A stretch of 64,000 nucleotides of DNA from Natronorubrum daqingense (GTDB lineage: Archaea; Halobacteriota; Halobacteria; Halobacteriales; Natrialbaceae), in contig NZ_CP019327.1 in the NCBI RefSeq assembly GCF_001971705.1, forward strand, positions 3,038,001-3,102,000, in the 5' to 3' direction. The position numbers were made by a program, and so were the translations under genes. Each line of letters starts with the position of its first letter. Within the stretch, counting starts at the first letter, position 1. Below the pieces are notes generated by a model that worked only from the letters and a program-made list of their open reading frames with translations, was not told where the DNA came from and ran no database searches. Shown one piece after another: positions 1 through 8,519 of the stretch.

Positions 1-500
1 CGAACGAGGCGATCAGGGCCTGTCGCGCCTTCGAACCGTACGATCCGTACTTCATCGAAGAGCCCGTGATGATCGACAAGGTCCAGGCGATGGCCGAACT
101 TAACGAGGCCATCGCCTACCCCGTCGCGACGGGCGAACTCGAGGGGACCCGATACAACTTCGCGCGCCTCTACGACGACGGTGCGGCGAACGTCCTCCAG
201 GCCGACGCGACGGTCTGTGGCGGCATCACCGAGTGGCTCAAGATCGCCCACCACGCGGCGGCTTACGACATCGAACTCGCCCCACACTACAACTGGAACC
301 TCCACGCGTCGCTCGTCGGCTCGATCGAGAACGGGCTCTTCGTGGAGTACTTCTACCGCGACATGGACGTGAAGGTCTTCGACGATATCGTCGAGAACCC
401 GCTGTCACCGGACGACACCGGGTCGATTCCGCTCCCACAGGAACCGGGCCACGGCGTACAGTTAGATACAGACGCACTCGAGACGTTCAAACCAACATGA
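1..500 (+). CDS. Mandelate racemase/muconate lactonizing enzyme family protein, C-terminal part
   Basis: The gene enters from the left edge; the first whole codon is at position 3 and it ends in TGA at 498-500. What remains (about 165 residues) is the C-terminal half of an enolase-superfamily barrel: the FIEEPV strand carrying a metal-ligand Glu, the ATGELEGTR strand with the next Glu, LQADATVCGGITEW, and APHYNWNLHASL with the likely His general base. Family members use Mg2+ to abstract a proton alpha to a carboxylate, typically dehydrating or epimerising acid sugars. The stop overlaps the start of the next MR/MLE gene (ATGA at 497-500), so the two are almost certainly co-transcribed and translationally coupled. 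The substrate cannot be told from this fragment. Confidence 0.9.
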   Translation, partial: NEAIRACRAFEPYDPYFIEEPVMIDKVQAMAELNEAIAYPVATGELEGTRYNFARLYDDGAANVLQADATVCGGITEWLKIAHHAAAYDIELAPHYNWNLHASLVGSIENGLFVEYFYRDMDVKVFDDIVENPLSPDDTGSIPLPQEPGHGVQLDTDALETFKPT

Positions 501-1708
501 GAGATTACTCAAACCACATTCAACACCGAGACGCGGACCGAGACGTCGAAATTACGGACATCACCGCCCACGTCGTCGAAGGCAACTTTGAGTGGAACAT
601 CGTCGAGATCGAGACGGACGCGGGCGTGACCGGCATCGGGGAATCCTACCGCGGCGGCGGCGTCCCCGAACTCGTCGAGTACACGAAACGCTTCCTGATC
701 GGGGAGAACCCCCTCGACGTGGAGCGACTCTTCAGACAGATCGTCCAGGAGATGTCGGGCCACGGCGGGACGACGGGGAAGGTCGTCACGGCCGCCTCGG
801 GGATCGAAATCGCCCTCTGGGACGCCGCGGGGAAGATCCTCGACGTGCCGGTCTACCAGCTCCTCGGCGGGAAGTTCCGCGACGAGGTGCGGATGTACTG
901 CGACTGTCACGCCGGCGAGGCCTACGCCGTCGAGGACGGCTCGACCGCCTACGCCGAGGCCGAGGCGTACTCCCCGGAAGCCTACGCGAACGAAGCGCGG
1001 CGCGTCCTCGACCTGGGCTTCGACGCGCTCAAGTTCGACCTCGACCTCGAGATGGACAACGACCCCGACCCGTTCAACGGTCGCCTCTCGAACGAAGCGA
1101 TCGAGCACAAGCGCCAGATCGTCGAGGCCGTTCGCGAGGAGATCGGCTACGACGTCGACCTCGCGTTCGACTGTCACTGGGACTACTCCGTCGAGAGCGC
1201 GAAGCGACTGGCTCACGAACTCGAGGAGTACAAGCTGATGTGGCTCGAGGACCTGATTCCGCCGGAGAACATGTCCGCCCAGATCGAGGTGAATCAGGCG
1301 ACGACGACGCCGACGGCGACCGGCGAGAACCGCTTCCGGGTTCACGAACTCTCCGAGTTGATCTACGAGCACGGCGTCGACATCGTCACGCCGGACCCGA
1401 CGACGGTCGGCGGCCTCAGCGAGACCATGCGAATCGCCGACCGAGCCGAGGAGAACTACATGCCGATCTCGCCCCACAACGTCTGCAGTCCGATCGGGAC
1501 GATGGCCTGCGTCCACCTCGGCGCGGCGATTCCGAACTTCGACGTCCTCGAGTTCCACGCGCTGGAAGTCGACTGGTGGGACGACCTCGTCACCCGCGAC
1601 GAACCGCTCATTCAGGACGGCTACATCGAGGTCCCCGAGAAGCCGGGGATCGGCGTCGAACTCGATCGGGACGTGCTCGAAGAACACCGGTTTGAAGGAC
1701 CCAGCTAA
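497..1708 (+). CDS. Mandelate racemase/muconate lactonizing enzyme family protein (probable acid-sugar dehydratase)
   Basis: A 403-residue enolase-superfamily protein. I place the start at ATG 497 because it overlaps the upstream stop and because the N-terminal capping domain begins right after it (VEITDITAHVVEGNFEWN). The reading frame is open further upstream, but that stretch lies inside the previous gene. Barrel residues visible: Lys179 in the LKFDLD strand, the metal ligands Asp225 (DCHWDY, with His227), Glu251 (WLEDLIPP) and Glu277 (TGENRF), and His327 in the SPHNV strand. This pattern resembles the galactonate/mannonate dehydratase branch, which produces 2-keto-3-deoxy acids. With its overlapping partner and the hydroxyacid dehydrogenase and FAH-family genes downstream it suggests acid-sugar catabolism. 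Exact substrate unknown. Confidence 0.92.
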   Translation: MRDYSNHIQHRDADRDVEITDITAHVVEGNFEWNIVEIETDAGVTGIGESYRGGGVPELVEYTKRFLIGENPLDVERLFRQIVQEMSGHGGTTGKVVTAASGIEIALWDAAGKILDVPVYQLLGGKFRDEVRMYCDCHAGEAYAVEDGSTAYAEAEAYSPEAYANEARRVLDLGFDALKFDLDLEMDNDPDPFNGRLSNEAIEHKRQIVEAVREEIGYDVDLAFDCHWDYSVESAKRLAHELEEYKLMWLEDLIPPENMSAQIEVNQATTTPTATGENRFRVHELSELIYEHGVDIVTPDPTTVGGLSETMRIADRAEENYMPISPHNVCSPIGTMACVHLGAAIPNFDVLEFHALEVDWWDDLVTRDEPLIQDGYIEVPEKPGIGVELDRDVLEEHRFEGPS

Positions 1709-1842
1709 CCCACTCGAGTACGTATGAGCAATCGTGTGACGAGCCCTCGCTCGAGCGTCGCCGCCGAAGGGTGTCGATCGCAGCGCTCGAATCGGGTTCG
1801 AACGGAATGCAGCGACCGACGACTCGCGGGTGATCCGAGCCG

Positions 1843-2829
1843 ATGAGCGACGACTGGAACGTCCTCGTCACCGAACCGATCGACGAGGCGGGTCTCGTGA
1901 AACTCGAGGCGTTCGCGGACGTCACCCGCTGGGACGAGTACGAGGCCGACGCGGACGAGTACGGTGCCGACGCGAGACTGCCGGCGGATATCGAGCGCTA
2001 CCACGCCATCGTCGTCCGAACGAGTCCGATCGACGCCGACGCTATCGCGCGAGCCGACGCGCTTCGCGTTATCGCGAAACACGGCGTCGGCGTCGACAAC
2101 GTCGCGCTCGAGGCCGCGAGCGAGCGAAACGTCCCCGTCGGGAACCTCCCCGGCGTGAACACCCAGGAGGTCGCCGAACACGCGCTGGCCTTGCTCGTGG
2201 GCGTCCGAAAGACGCTCCTGTCGACGAACGAGGCGCTCAAGGAGGGGAGCTGGGACCGTTCCGCGTGCCGATCGCGGACGGTAAAGGGCGACACGCTCGG
2301 GCTGTTCGGCTTCGGCCACGCCGGGCAGACGCTCGCCGAGATGGCGAACGGGCTCGGCCTCTCGTGCGTCGCGTACGATCCCTACGTGACCGACGCCGAA
2401 TTGCCCCTGCACGTCACCGGCGTCGAGACGAAACGGGCGCTCTTCGAGACGGCCGACTGCGTCAGCGTTCACACGCCGTTGACCCCCGAGACGCGAGGGG
2501 CCATCGGTCGCGAGGAGCTTCGAGCGCTGCCCGACACGGGAATCGTCGTCAACACCGCACGCGGCGGAATCATCGACGAGGAGGCGCTCGAGGTCGCCCT
2601 TGAGAACGACGAACTCGCCGGGGCCGGGCTGGACGTCTTCACCGACGAACCGCCCGCGCCGGACCACCCGCTCGTGAATCGATCCGACGTGATCGCGACG
2701 CCCCACATCGCCGGCACGACCGTCGAAGCGCTTCGGCGGATGAGTCTCGGGGCGGCCGAGACCGTGCGGCGAGTACACGACGGGAAGCTCCCGACGTCGA
2801 CGGTGAACGAATCGTCGCTCGAGCGTTGA
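1843..2829 (+). CDS. D-2-hydroxyacid dehydrogenase family protein
   Basis: A 328-residue NAD(P)-dependent dehydrogenase of the phosphoglycerate/glycerate/lactate dehydrogenase family, which interconverts 2-keto and D-2-hydroxy acids. The Rossmann motif is LFGFGHAGQTLAEM, and the catalytic triad appears as Arg240 (VNTARGG), Glu269 (FTDEPP) and His288 (TPHIAGTT). It lacks the C-terminal ACT domain of long SerA enzymes, so a biosynthetic serine role is less likely than keto-acid reduction in catabolism. It follows the MR/MLE pair after a gap of 134 bases. A second member of the family lies at 7233-8258 on the other strand. Confidence 0.92.
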   Translation: MSDDWNVLVTEPIDEAGLVKLEAFADVTRWDEYEADADEYGADARLPADIERYHAIVVRTSPIDADAIARADALRVIAKHGVGVDNVALEAASERNVPVGNLPGVNTQEVAEHALALLVGVRKTLLSTNEALKEGSWDRSACRSRTVKGDTLGLFGFGHAGQTLAEMANGLGLSCVAYDPYVTDAELPLHVTGVETKRALFETADCVSVHTPLTPETRGAIGREELRALPDTGIVVNTARGGIIDEEALEVALENDELAGAGLDVFTDEPPAPDHPLVNRSDVIATPHIAGTTVEALRRMSLGAAETVRRVHDGKLPTSTVNESSLER

Positions 2830-2903
2830 GCGGCGCTTCCGCCGAGGCCGAGTGCAACCGCGATTCGCAGGTGGGTGTGTACGGATCGCACGAACCCACA
2901 ATG

Positions 2904-2910
2904 CTTTTTA
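2904..2910 (+). promoter_or_regulatory. TATA box upstream of the leader ORF and FAH-family gene
   Basis: CTTTTTA lies 28-34 bases before an ATG at 2938 and much farther from the hydrolase start at 3048. The spacing fits a leaderless haloarchaeal transcript beginning at or just before 2938. Confidence 0.45.
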
Positions 2911-2937
2911 GCAGCGCCAGTGAGCCACACGTAGCGT

Positions 2938-3051
2938 ATGACTCACTCGAGAGCGACGAACTCGCACACGGCGAGTGCAGCCAGTATTACGCGTCCGTAT
3001 CGTTCACAGCTACAGCCACCGCGTCGGAGCGAGGCGAGTCCCCAACCGTGA
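2938..3051 (+). CDS. Possible 37-residue leader peptide
   Basis: ATG 2938 sits at the expected leaderless distance from the TATA box at 2904-2910 and opens a 37-codon frame rich in Ser, Arg, Thr and Pro. Its TGA (3049-3051) overlaps the GTG (3048-3050) that I take as the start of the FAH-family gene, a layout typical of translational coupling. The peptide matches no family I know, and such a frame can arise by chance in GC-rich DNA, so this is a candidate only. The hydrolase frame is also open further up to an ATG at 2901. Confidence 0.3.
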   Translation: MTHSRATNSHTASAASITRPYRSQLQPPRRSEASPQP

Positions 3052-3869
3052 CCCGACTCGCCCGTGCGGCCGACGGCACGCCGCTACTCGGCGACGAGAA
3101 CGGATTCGTCCCCCTCAGCGCCGCCGACCCGTCGCTGCAGTCGGTGCGGGACGCACTGCCCCTCGCCGCGGACGGCGAGTTGCCCGACCCGGCCGCTGCG
3201 CCGGCCGACCCAGTTCCGGCGTCGGACATCTCCTTCGCCTCGCCGTTCGCGGAGTACGGCAAGCTGTGGGGAATCGGCCTCAACTACGCCGAGCACGCCT
3301 CCGATCTCGACGAGGACCGGCCGACCGAACCGGCGAGTTTCATGAAGCCCTCCTCGGCCGCGACGGGGCCAGCGGGACCGATCCGACTCCCCGATCCGGA
3401 GATCACCGACCGGGTGACGGCGGAGGCCGAACTCGCCGTCGTCTTCGGCAAGACGTGTCGAAACGTCGACCGAGCCGACGCCGAAGACGTCGTCGCTGGC
3501 TACGTCCCCGTCATCGACATGACCTCCGAGGACATCCTCGAGAAGAACCCGCGATTTCTCACCCGAGCGAAGAGCTTCGACTCGTTCATCGTCTTCGGCT
3601 CCTCCATCGTGACGACGGACGAGGTCGACGACCTCGAGTCGATCACGGTTCAGACGGTTCTCAACGGCAGCGTCGAGTCCGAAAACGAGGTTCGGAACAT
3701 GATGGCCCCGCCGATGGAACTCGTCTCCTTCCACAGCGACGTGATGACGTTCGAGCCGGGAGATCTCATTTCGACGGGAACGCCGGGGGCGACGGTGCTC
3801 TCGCCGGGTGACACGGTGACGGCGGAAGTCGACACCGTCGGTTCGGTGACGAGCGACGTCGTTCGATAA
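3048..3869 (+). CDS. Fumarylacetoacetate hydrolase family protein
   Basis: Starting at GTG 3048 this is 273 residues. The fold signature is clear: GKLWGIGLNYAEHASD, FMKPSSA, the metal-binding stretch AEAELAVVFGK, VIDMTSEDILEKN and the C-terminal EPGDLISTGTPGA. The family cleaves C-C bonds of diketo acids (fumarylacetoacetate, fumarylpyruvate, 2,4-diketo-3-deoxy sugar acids) or decarboxylates/isomerises oxo acids, using Mg2+. The frame continues upstream to ATG 2901, but the extra 49 residues are low-complexity and overlap the TATA box, so GTG is preferred. Next to MR/MLE dehydratase-type genes, a role in a diketo-deoxy-acid branch like that of the L-rhamnose or L-fucose oxidative pathways is plausible but unproven. 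Confidence 0.88.
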   Translation: MTRLARAADGTPLLGDENGFVPLSAADPSLQSVRDALPLAADGELPDPAAAPADPVPASDISFASPFAEYGKLWGIGLNYAEHASDLDEDRPTEPASFMKPSSAATGPAGPIRLPDPEITDRVTAEAELAVVFGKTCRNVDRADAEDVVAGYVPVIDMTSEDILEKNPRFLTRAKSFDSFIVFGSSIVTTDEVDDLESITVQTVLNGSVESENEVRNMMAPPMELVSFHSDVMTFEPGDLISTGTPGATVLSPGDTVTAEVDTVGSVTSDVVR

Positions 3870-3961
3870 CGACGGGTTTCGACCGCCGGCTCCTCTTCTT
3901 CCGGTGGAAAGGATCCCTGGACCACCACAATAGCTAACTTTCACCACACTCGTTGTGAGGT

Positions 3962-4393
3962 ATGGTTGTCGTCGCTGCGATCGACCAATCGGAAGACGCA
4001 CAGCAGATCATCGATCAGGCGCAAACGCTCGCGTCGGATATGGGGGAAGAAATCCACGTCGTCCACGCCCTCGACTCGACGGAGTTCGCCGAACTGCAAC
4101 GAGAGCACGTCTCGAGCACGCCGAGCGACGAGGGGGTGCTCGTTCGCGAGCAAATCGCAGCCGAACTGGCCGACAGCGTCGTCTCGGAACTCGACGACAC
4201 GACGGAGATCATCGGGTTGAAGGGCGAACCCGCGGATTCGATCGTCGAGTACGCCGAGCGAACCGGCGCCAAGTACATCGCCATCGGCGGCCGACAGCGT
4301 TCGCCGACCGGGAAGGCGCTCTTCGGCAACACGACGCAGTCAGTGTTGCTCCAGGCCGACCGCCCGATCGTCGTGGTGCCACTGGGTGAGTGA
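3962..4393 (+). CDS. UspA-type universal stress protein
   Basis: A 143-residue single Usp domain. It starts MVVVAAIDQSED, the usual first strand with the Asp that contacts adenine nucleotide, and ends with the ATP-binding loop region IGGRQRSPTGKALFGNT followed by a hydrophobic strand (PIVVVP). Usp proteins bind ATP or cAMP and act in stress adaptation, sometimes regulating nearby transporters. It stands 92 bases after the FAH-family gene. A more distant paralogue is at 19981-20409. Specific partner unknown. Confidence 0.9.
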   Translation: MVVVAAIDQSEDAQQIIDQAQTLASDMGEEIHVVHALDSTEFAELQREHVSSTPSDEGVLVREQIAAELADSVVSELDDTTEIIGLKGEPADSIVEYAERTGAKYIAIGGRQRSPTGKALFGNTTQSVLLQADRPIVVVPLGE

Positions 4394-4412
4394 TAGCGAC
4401 GCGATGACGACG

Positions 4413-4493
4413 CAGGAAGGCGATACTGGCTCGAGGAGGTGACAACGTACGCGGTGGGGGATGGCGATACAGGAAGGCGATACTGGCTCGAGG
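4413..4493. repeat. 24-bp direct repeat, two copies 57 bp apart
   Basis: CAGGAAGGCGATACTGGCTC followed by GAGG occurs at 4413-4436 and again at 4470-4493, in the intergenic stretch between the UspA and CoA-transferase genes. The flanking GCGAT is partly shared too, suggesting a local duplication of about 57 bp. No function is evident. Confidence 0.8.
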
Positions 4494-4551
4494 GGTCGAT
4501 GGGGATTGGACGGAGCCAGTGGTGAGCGAGAAACCTGAGCGATCAAAGACG

Positions 4552-4558
4552 CTATAGG
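4552..4558 (+). promoter_or_regulatory. TATA box for the CoA-transferase gene
   Basis: CTATAGG is 23-29 bases before ATG 4581, the spacing expected for a leaderless or very short-leader transcript. Confidence 0.55.
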
Positions 4559-4580
4559 TACCGGCGCGAATGCCTACCCA

Positions 4581-5795
4581 ATGTCCGAAGAGACGACTCC
4601 TGAGAGCCTTCCGCTTTCTGGGGTCACCGTCGTCGACCTCACGCAGGTGATCGCGGGGCCGTTCGGAACGATGAACCTCGGCGATCTCGGCGCCGAGGTG
4701 ATCAAAGTCGAGGCCGTCGGTCGCGGCGACCGAAGTCGGGGGATCCAGCCGACGCCGGCGTACTTCGACACGATCAACCGAAACAAACGGAGCATCGAGG
4801 TCGACCTCAAGACCGAAGACGGCCAGCAGATCGTCCGCGAACTCGTCGCCGACGCGGACGTGTTCGTCGAATCGACGAAACCGGGTCGCGTCGAGTCCTT
4901 CAACCTCGCTTACGAGGATCTCCGCGAGGTCAACGACTCGATCATCTACTGTTCGATCTCCGGCTTTGGCTCCGACAGCCCCTACGAGAACCTCCCCGCG
5001 TGGGACACGCTCGTACAGGCCATGAGCGGTATCATGAGCGTCACCGGCGAGGAAGGCGGCCAGCCCCTCTGGTCGGGCCTGCCGAGTGGCGACCTGATCA
5101 CCTCGATGTACACCACCCAGAGCATCCTCGCCGCCCTCTACGCGCGCGAACGCGGTGACATCGACTCCGAGTGGATCGAAGTGCCGATGCTCGACGCCGC
5201 GATCTCGTGGCTCAGCGCTCGAGCGGGCCACACGTTCGGCACCGACGAGCCGTTTCCCCGACTCGGCACTCGCCACCCGACGATCGCTCCTTTCGGCCTC
5301 TTTTCGTGTCGCGACGAGAACATCGTCATCGCCGCCGGAACCCAATCGCTGTGGACGGACTTCTGTGCCGTCCTCGAGCGCGAGGACCTCCTGGCGGACG
5401 AGCGTTTCGAGACGATGCACGATCGGTCCCAGCACCCGGAGGTGCTGACAGAGATCATCGAAGCCGAGTTAGCGTCGGCGAGCGCCGACGTCTGGGTCGA
5501 TCGACTGCAGGCCGCCGACATTCCGGCCGGCCCGATTCACGACACGAAGTCGATCTGGGCGGACGAACACGTCGTCCGGCGAAACCTCAAGCGGACGATG
5601 GAACGCGAGGGACGAGACGACGCCGAAGTGATCGATCACCCGGTTCATTTCTCCTCGCTGCAGACCCACCTCGGGACGCCCCCGGAAGAACTCGGGGAGA
5701 GCACCGACGGGCTGTTAGCACGATACGGCTACGACGAGGCGGAGATCGAACGCCTCCGAGAGCAGGGTGTCGTGGGAACCGGCGACGACGCGTAA
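4581..5795 (+). CDS. CaiB/BaiF family (class III) CoA-transferase
   Basis: A 404-residue family III CoA-transferase, normal length. The N-terminal signature reads VVDLTQVIAGPFGTMNLGDL then GAEVIKVE, and the catalytic Asp is expected in WIEVPMLDAAISWL. These enzymes move CoA between organic acids (formate/oxalate, carnitine, succinate/malate-type substrates) through an aspartyl-CoA intermediate. Its place between catabolic dehydrogenases and an aminotransferase suggests activation of an organic acid made by, or fed into, this pathway. It has its own TATA box, so it may be transcribed independently. Substrate not determinable. Confidence 0.93.
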   Translation: MSEETTPESLPLSGVTVVDLTQVIAGPFGTMNLGDLGAEVIKVEAVGRGDRSRGIQPTPAYFDTINRNKRSIEVDLKTEDGQQIVRELVADADVFVESTKPGRVESFNLAYEDLREVNDSIIYCSISGFGSDSPYENLPAWDTLVQAMSGIMSVTGEEGGQPLWSGLPSGDLITSMYTTQSILAALYARERGDIDSEWIEVPMLDAAISWLSARAGHTFGTDEPFPRLGTRHPTIAPFGLFSCRDENIVIAAGTQSLWTDFCAVLEREDLLADERFETMHDRSQHPEVLTEIIEAELASASADVWVDRLQAADIPAGPIHDTKSIWADEHVVRRNLKRTMEREGRDDAEVIDHPVHFSSLQTHLGTPPEELGESTDGLLARYGYDEAEIERLREQGVVGTGDDA

Positions 5796-5840
5796 CCGAG
5801 CACTCGTTACTTTTCGCACACGACAGCGGCGCGAACACTG

Positions 5841-5847
5841 ATTATAT
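5841..5847 (+). promoter_or_regulatory. TATA box for the aminotransferase gene
   Basis: ATTATAT is 27-33 bases before ATG 5874. A second AT-rich patch at 5856-5864 is too close to the start to be the core element. Confidence 0.5.
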
Positions 5848-5873
5848 GTACACCCATGATATAGATTCGCAGG

Positions 5874-7202
5874 ATGTCAACGTTGTACAAGTGGGGTGCC
5901 GGTCGCGACCCCGACCATCCCGTCATCACGGATGCCTACGACGAATACCTCGTCACCGAAGACGGCGAGGAGATCATCGACGCCGCCGCCGGAGCCGCCG
6001 TCGTCAACCTCGGCCACTCGCCCGACGGCGTCGACGAGGTCATGGCCGAACAGGCGTCTCGAGTCGGCTACACCTCGACGTCGTACTTCACGAGTCCGCC
6101 GGTCGACTCGCTCTCGGAGAAACTCGCGGCGATGGCGCCGGGATCGTTGAACACCACGTTCCTCTCGAACTCCGGTAGCGAAGCCGTCGAGTCCGCGATC
6201 AAGCTGGCTCGAGACTATCACGTCGCTCGCGGCGAGCCGGAACGAGAGGCGGTCATCGGTCGCTGGCAGGGCTATCACGGCGCGACGCTCGGTGCGCTCT
6301 CTGCCTCGGGGAACACCGGTCGCCGGACGACGTACAAGCCGTACCTGCAGGATTGGCCGAAGATCGGTCCGGCCTATCCCTATCGCTGGGAGTACTCGGG
6401 CTCGCCGGAAGAGCAGGCGGAGGCGGCCGCGGGGGAACTCGAGACGCTGATCAAACAGGAGGGGCCGGAGACGGTCGCCGCGTTCATCGCGGAGCCGGTT
6501 TCGGGCTCGAGCATCCCCGTCGCCCACCCGCATCCGCGTTACTACCAGGAGGTTCGTCGCATCTGCGACGAGTATGGCGTCCTGTTCATCGCCGACGAGG
6601 TCATGGTCGGGTTCGGCCGGACGGGAACGATGTTCGCCAGCGAGCACTTCGACGTCGTCCCGGATATGCTCACGCTCGGAAAGGGCATGTCGGCCGGCTT
6701 CGCGCCGATCAGCGCGACGATGATCCGCGACGAACTCCTCGAGTCCCTCGAGGACGCGGACCACTCGTTCTACCACGGTCACACGTTCAGCGGGAATCCG
6801 ATCGCGACGGCCGTCGCCGACCACGTCGTCGACCAGTACACGCCGGAGCTGTTGGCGAACGCTCGAGCGCGCGGCGAGCAACTCGTCGACGGGCTTGCGC
6901 CGCTTCGGGACTCGTCGATCGTCGGCGACATCAGACAGCTCGGCTTGATGGTCGGCGTCGAGTTCGTCGCGGATCTCGAGACGGGCGAGCCGTTCGATCC
7001 CGATCTCGGCGTCTACAAGCAGCTATTCGAACGCGCGTTCGAGGAGGGCGTCTACACCTACCCGGGAGGTGGCAGCGTGGACGGTCACCGCGGGGATCAC
7101 CTGATGCTCGCGCCGCCGTTGACCCTCGGTGAAGCCGTCGCCGACGAGATCAGCCGGACCGTCGTCGACGTCGTCAGTGAGGTTGAACGAGACCTCGAGT
7201 AG
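5874..7202 (+). CDS. Class III aminotransferase family protein
   Basis: A 442-residue PLP-dependent fold-type I aminotransferase. The cofactor lysine is Lys270 in LTLGKGMSAGFAP; upstream is the PLP-contacting Asp in FIADEVMVGFGRTG, and the N-terminal half has AAAGAAVVNLGHS and SNSGSEAVESAIKLAR. Family members use amines or non-alpha amino acids (beta-alanine, 4-aminobutyrate, ornithine) as donors; some relatives are glutamate-1-semialdehyde mutases, but the context argues for catabolism. It precedes, convergently, a D-2-hydroxyacid dehydrogenase (30 bases apart). Confidence 0.92.
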   Translation: MSTLYKWGAGRDPDHPVITDAYDEYLVTEDGEEIIDAAAGAAVVNLGHSPDGVDEVMAEQASRVGYTSTSYFTSPPVDSLSEKLAAMAPGSLNTTFLSNSGSEAVESAIKLARDYHVARGEPEREAVIGRWQGYHGATLGALSASGNTGRRTTYKPYLQDWPKIGPAYPYRWEYSGSPEEQAEAAAGELETLIKQEGPETVAAFIAEPVSGSSIPVAHPHPRYYQEVRRICDEYGVLFIADEVMVGFGRTGTMFASEHFDVVPDMLTLGKGMSAGFAPISATMIRDELLESLEDADHSFYHGHTFSGNPIATAVADHVVDQYTPELLANARARGEQLVDGLAPLRDSSIVGDIRQLGLMVGVEFVADLETGEPFDPDLGVYKQLFERAFEEGVYTYPGGGSVDGHRGDHLMLAPPLTLGEAVADEISRTVVDVVSEVERDLE

Positions 7203-7232
7203 GGCCGAACAACGCGATTCGACGTCGCTCCC

Positions 7233-8258
7233 TTACTCGTCGTACACCTCGGGGTTGACCGTGTAGGCCGTTCGATCACCGGCGAGAACGGTTCGGATTC
7301 GCTGGCCGAGTTTTTCGACGCCGCGTTCGTGGAGTCGGTTACTCAGGCCCGCGACGTGTGGCGTCACCGTGACGAGATCCGAGTGGAGTAACGGATTGTC
7401 CGGCTCCGGCGGTTCGTTCGTCATGACGTCGAGGGCGACGCCCGCCAGTTGCTCGGCTTCGACCGCGTCGATGAGCGCGGCCTCGTCGATAACGTCGCCT
7501 CGAGCGGTGTTGATGAAGTACCCGCCAGCGAGTGCGTCGAACTCCTCGCGGCCGACGAATTCGCGCGTCACTTCGGTCAACGGCGCGTGGACCGTCACGA
7601 GGTCACTTCGCTCGAAGAGCGTGTCCGTATCGGTGAGTTCGATCCCTTCGTCGCTCACTTTGGCTGGATCGACGCGCGGGTAGATCGCCGAGTCGCGCTC
7701 GCCGGAGACGTACGGATCGGACGCGAGGACCTCCGAGCCGAACGCTCGCCGAACGGTCTGGGCGACGTCGAACCCGATCACGCCGAGACCGACGACGCCG
7801 ACGGTACAGGATTGTAGCTCGAGACGCTCCGTCTCGCGCGCGCTCGCCCACTCACCCTCGCTCGTCTGATTGGCGGCGCTCGGAATCTTGCGGAGCATCG
7901 AGAGCATCAGGCCGACCGTGTGCTCGGCGACGCTCGGTCCGGGGTTGTCGGGCGAGTGCGTCACGACGATTCCGCGTTCGGTCGCGGCCTCGATATCGAT
8001 GTGATCGTAGCCGGAATTGAGGACCGAGATGATCTCGAGGTCCTCGCTCTCGGTAATCACTCGTTCCGTGACGAGTCCCGGACGGACGATCAGCCCTTGA
8101 CAGCCCTCGAGCGCGTCGATCAGTTCCGATTCGACGTCTCGGCGGAGTCCACCTGCCGGCACCTCGAGATCGCGAATCTCGCAGTCCTCGAGTTCGGCGG
8201 CGATGAGATCGAGGCGCATAGGATGCGATTCGCTGTGCGTAACGAGTATGCGTGTCAC
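7233..8258 (-). CDS. D-2-hydroxyacid dehydrogenase family protein
   Basis: A 341-residue NAD-dependent 2-hydroxyacid dehydrogenase, paralogous to the one at 1843-2829 but clearly diverged. It shows the Rossmann motif VGVVGLGVIGFDVAQTV, Arg253 (NTARGD), Glu282 (MTNEPP) and His301 (VTPHVAGLS). An in-frame ATG 13 codons in (8219) is an alternative start; I keep the longer one because it opens with a natural beta strand (RILVTHS). It is divergent from the TAXI binding-protein gene at 8520, so the two may share the 8259-8519 control region. The likely reaction is reduction of a 2-keto acid or oxidation of a D-hydroxy acid. Confidence 0.9.
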   Translation of the reverse strand: MTRILVTHSESHPMRLDLIAAELEDCEIRDLEVPAGGLRRDVESELIDALEGCQGLIVRPGLVTERVITESEDLEIISVLNSGYDHIDIEAATERGIVVTHSPDNPGPSVAEHTVGLMLSMLRKIPSAANQTSEGEWASARETERLELQSCTVGVVGLGVIGFDVAQTVRRAFGSEVLASDPYVSGERDSAIYPRVDPAKVSDEGIELTDTDTLFERSDLVTVHAPLTEVTREFVGREEFDALAGGYFINTARGDVIDEAALIDAVEAEQLAGVALDVMTNEPPEPDNPLLHSDLVTVTPHVAGLSNRLHERGVEKLGQRIRTVLAGDRTAYTVNPEVYDE

Positions 8259-8485
8259 GTCTGGTGGTGAGTGTTAGCACGTAGTTATAGTTTCACATCG
8301 GCCCTGCCTCGAGCAACGACCGGTGTCCTCGAGCACTTCAGTCGTGTATCTGACACAATGTGACTTTCTCGACAACCGATATCGACATCAGGCGATGGGT
8401 TATCGGAGTTCAGTCCATTCTCGAATTCATTACTAGCTGTTAATATCCATATAATGTGTTTTGGGTGTGATAGGTGGTCAATACA

Positions 8486-8492
8486 CTTATGG
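8486..8492 (+). promoter_or_regulatory. TATA box for the TAXI binding-protein gene
   Basis: CTTATGG lies 28-34 bases before ATG 8520, supporting that ATG over upstream in-frame ATGs at 8454 and 8505. Confidence 0.45.
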
Positions 8493-8519
8493 TGTTGTAT
8501 TGGCATGGTGGATGTGAGC

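Noticed and set aside
233-496. N-terminal extension of the second MR/MLE protein
   Set aside because: It reads the wrong frame of the first MR/MLE gene and is Arg-rich; ATG 497 overlaps that gene's stop.
2826-3047. Upstream in-frame extension of the FAH-family gene to TTG 2826 or ATG 2901
   Set aside because: The added residues overlap the TATA box and lack family similarity; GTG 3048 fits the fold's first strand.
4209-5435. Long antisense frame over the CoA-transferase gene (and many similar antisense frames in this GC-rich window)
   Set aside because: These are compositional shadows of real genes, with no motifs or promoters of their own.
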